NCBI GenBank assembly: GCA_035486135.1
Contig: DATHNI010000034.1
Span: 1-13,916, forward strand
Reading direction: 5' to 3'
Source: JASHVB01 sp035486135
GTDB lineage: Bacteria > Pseudomonadota > Alphaproteobacteria > Acetobacterales > Acetobacteraceae
Length of the DNA: 13,916 bases
The position numbers and the translations under genes are program-made. Shown here in pieces: positions 12,950 through 13,916 of this stretch; the stretch's first letter is position 1; every line of letters begins with the position of its first letter. A model generated the notes under the pieces. That model saw only the letters and a list, made by a program, of their open reading frames with translations. It was not told the DNA's origin and made no database searches.

Positions 12950-13916
12950 ATGGCCGTCCTGGTAACCGGCGCCGCCGGCTTCGTCGCACTTAACGTCGTG
13001 GAACACCTGCTGCGCGCGGGACGCGAGGTGGTGGGCCTCGACCGCATCGCATTGCCGGCGCGCGCGACGCGCGTGTTTGCCGGCCTGCCTGGGCGGCTGA
13101 CCATGATCGGCGGCTCCGTATTGTCCGATGCCGACCTGTCGCGCGCCCTGACCATCGCGCCGGTGGACCGGGTGATCCATTGCGCCGTGATCACCGCCGG
13201 CTCGGCACGCGAGAAGGCCGCGCCCGAGACGATCGTCGCGGTAAACGTGCAGGGCGCAGTGGCGGCACTGCTGGCGGCGGCACGACGCGGTGTGCGGCGG
13301 TTCGTCTATCCCAGTTCCGGCTCGATCTACGGCACCGCCGCGGTCGGCGTGGTGCTGATCGGGGAAGACCTGCCGAACCCCTCGCCGGTGGCGCTGTACG
13401 GCCTGACCAAGCGTGCCGCCGAGACGATCCTGCCGCGCATCGCCGAGACGCAGGGCCTGGGATTCGCCGCCGCCCGGCTGGGCAGCGTGTATGGCCCCTG
13501 GGAATATGCCACCGGCGTGCGCGACACGCTGTCGCCGATGCTGCAGGTCATGGATTGCGCGCGGCGTGGCGAGGCGGCTGTGCTCTCGCCGCCCTGGCGT
13601 GGCGACTACATCTACGCGCGCGACGTCGCCGATGGCCTGGTGCGCCTGGCGGATGCCGAGGCCCTGTCCCACACGATCTACAACGTCGGCAGCGGGCGCA
13701 GCGAGTCTGCCGAAACCTGGTGCGAGGCCTTGGCTCCGCTCGTGCCGGGTTTCCGCTGGCACCGCGCCGTTGCGGGCGAGACCCCGAATGTCGAGAGCCA
13801 CACCGGCTTCGATCGCGGCGCGATGGATGTCGCGCGGGTGGCGGGCGACACCGGCTTCGCGCCGCGCTTCGATTTTGCGCAGGCGGCAGCGGATTGGCTG
13901 GCGTGGGCGGCGGGGT
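12950..13916 (+). CDS. NAD-dependent epimerase/dehydratase (extended SDR), cut by the window edge
   Basis: At least 322 residues with no stop before base 13916. The N-terminal nucleotide-binding motif TGAAGFVA (6-13) has Ala where the last Gly of TGxxGxxG normally stands. The first-strand acidic residue is in GLDRI (Asp31). The catalytic set is present: SSGSIYG (122-128), then YGLTK with Tyr150 and Lys154, followed by ARLGSVYGP (175-183), typical of UDP-sugar 4-epimerase/dehydratase relatives. Later segments DYIYARDVADGL and IYNVGSG also fit that family. The start at ATG 12950 has no clear Shine-Dalgarno sequence; a REP-like pair ends 80 bases upstream. Probably acts on a nucleotide-sugar or related substrate, but the exact reaction is unassigned. 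Most homologues are 300-340 residues, so little is missing. Confidence 0.9.
   Translation, partial: MAVLVTGAAGFVALNVVEHLLRAGREVVGLDRIALPARATRVFAGLPGRLTMIGGSVLSDADLSRALTIAPVDRVIHCAVITAGSAREKAAPETIVAVNVQGAVAALLAAARRGVRRFVYPSSGSIYGTAAVGVVLIGEDLPNPSPVALYGLTKRAAETILPRIAETQGLGFAAARLGSVYGPWEYATGVRDTLSPMLQVMDCARRGEAAVLSPPWRGDYIYARDVADGLVRLADAEALSHTIYNVGSGRSESAETWCEALAPLVPGFRWHRAVAGETPNVESHTGFDRGAMDVARVAGDTGFAPRFDFAQAAADWLAWAAG

Overview
This is a high-GC window of about 13.9 kb carrying ordinary chromosomal genes separated by repeat-rich spacers. Codon use, the translated families and the intergenic palindromes of the 'GGCC-ATCC / GGATGGCC' type suggest an alphaproteobacterium, probably Rhodospirillales/Acetobacteraceae. 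That placement is an inference; no rRNA or other phylogenetic marker is present. I see no complete insertion sequence, tRNA, rRNA or CRISPR array.

Layout, left part (minus strand unless stated): the N-terminal 341 residues of glucose-6-phosphate dehydrogenase (zwf, running off the left edge); an inverted pair of REP-like hairpins; a classical-SDR protein that lacks the usual catalytic residues; a spacer with one doubtful small ORF; a plus-strand DUF29 gene broken by an in-frame TGA; and a spacer with a second REP-like element. An efflux operon follows: a HlyD/MdtA-type membrane fusion protein and, 3 bases after its stop, an RND transporter of the MdtB/MdtC/AcrB type. No outer-membrane factor is in the window. 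Upstream of the efflux operon is a 270-base regulatory-looking spacer. Beyond it are two overlapping genes (ATGA junction) for the two halves of a thiamine-diphosphate 2-oxoacid decarboxylase of the sulfopyruvate/phosphonopyruvate decarboxylase family.

Right part: a stretch of about 400 bases with a large imperfect inverted repeat; a 55-residue hypothetical gene (minus); and a 16-bp triplicate repeat. Next is a plus-strand pentapeptide-repeat protein whose open frame appears to overrun its real end and covers, on the opposite strand, a small coiled-coil/membrane-anchor gene. The window ends with a plus-strand D-isomer-specific 2-hydroxyacid dehydrogenase, a third REP-like pair, and a plus-strand extended-SDR (NAD-dependent epimerase/dehydratase) cut by the right edge.

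Functional links visible in the sequence are the efflux pair (one tripartite pump minus its outer-membrane channel) and the decarboxylase pair (one heteromeric enzyme). The other genes look like single units. The points most worth a second look are the operator-like repeat cluster at 7579-7608, the nested opposite-strand gene at 11055-11429, the nonsense-interrupted DUF29 gene, the SDR without its catalytic tetrad, and the duplicated cap module in the pentapeptide protein. I found no convincing evidence of a wholly new multi-gene system.
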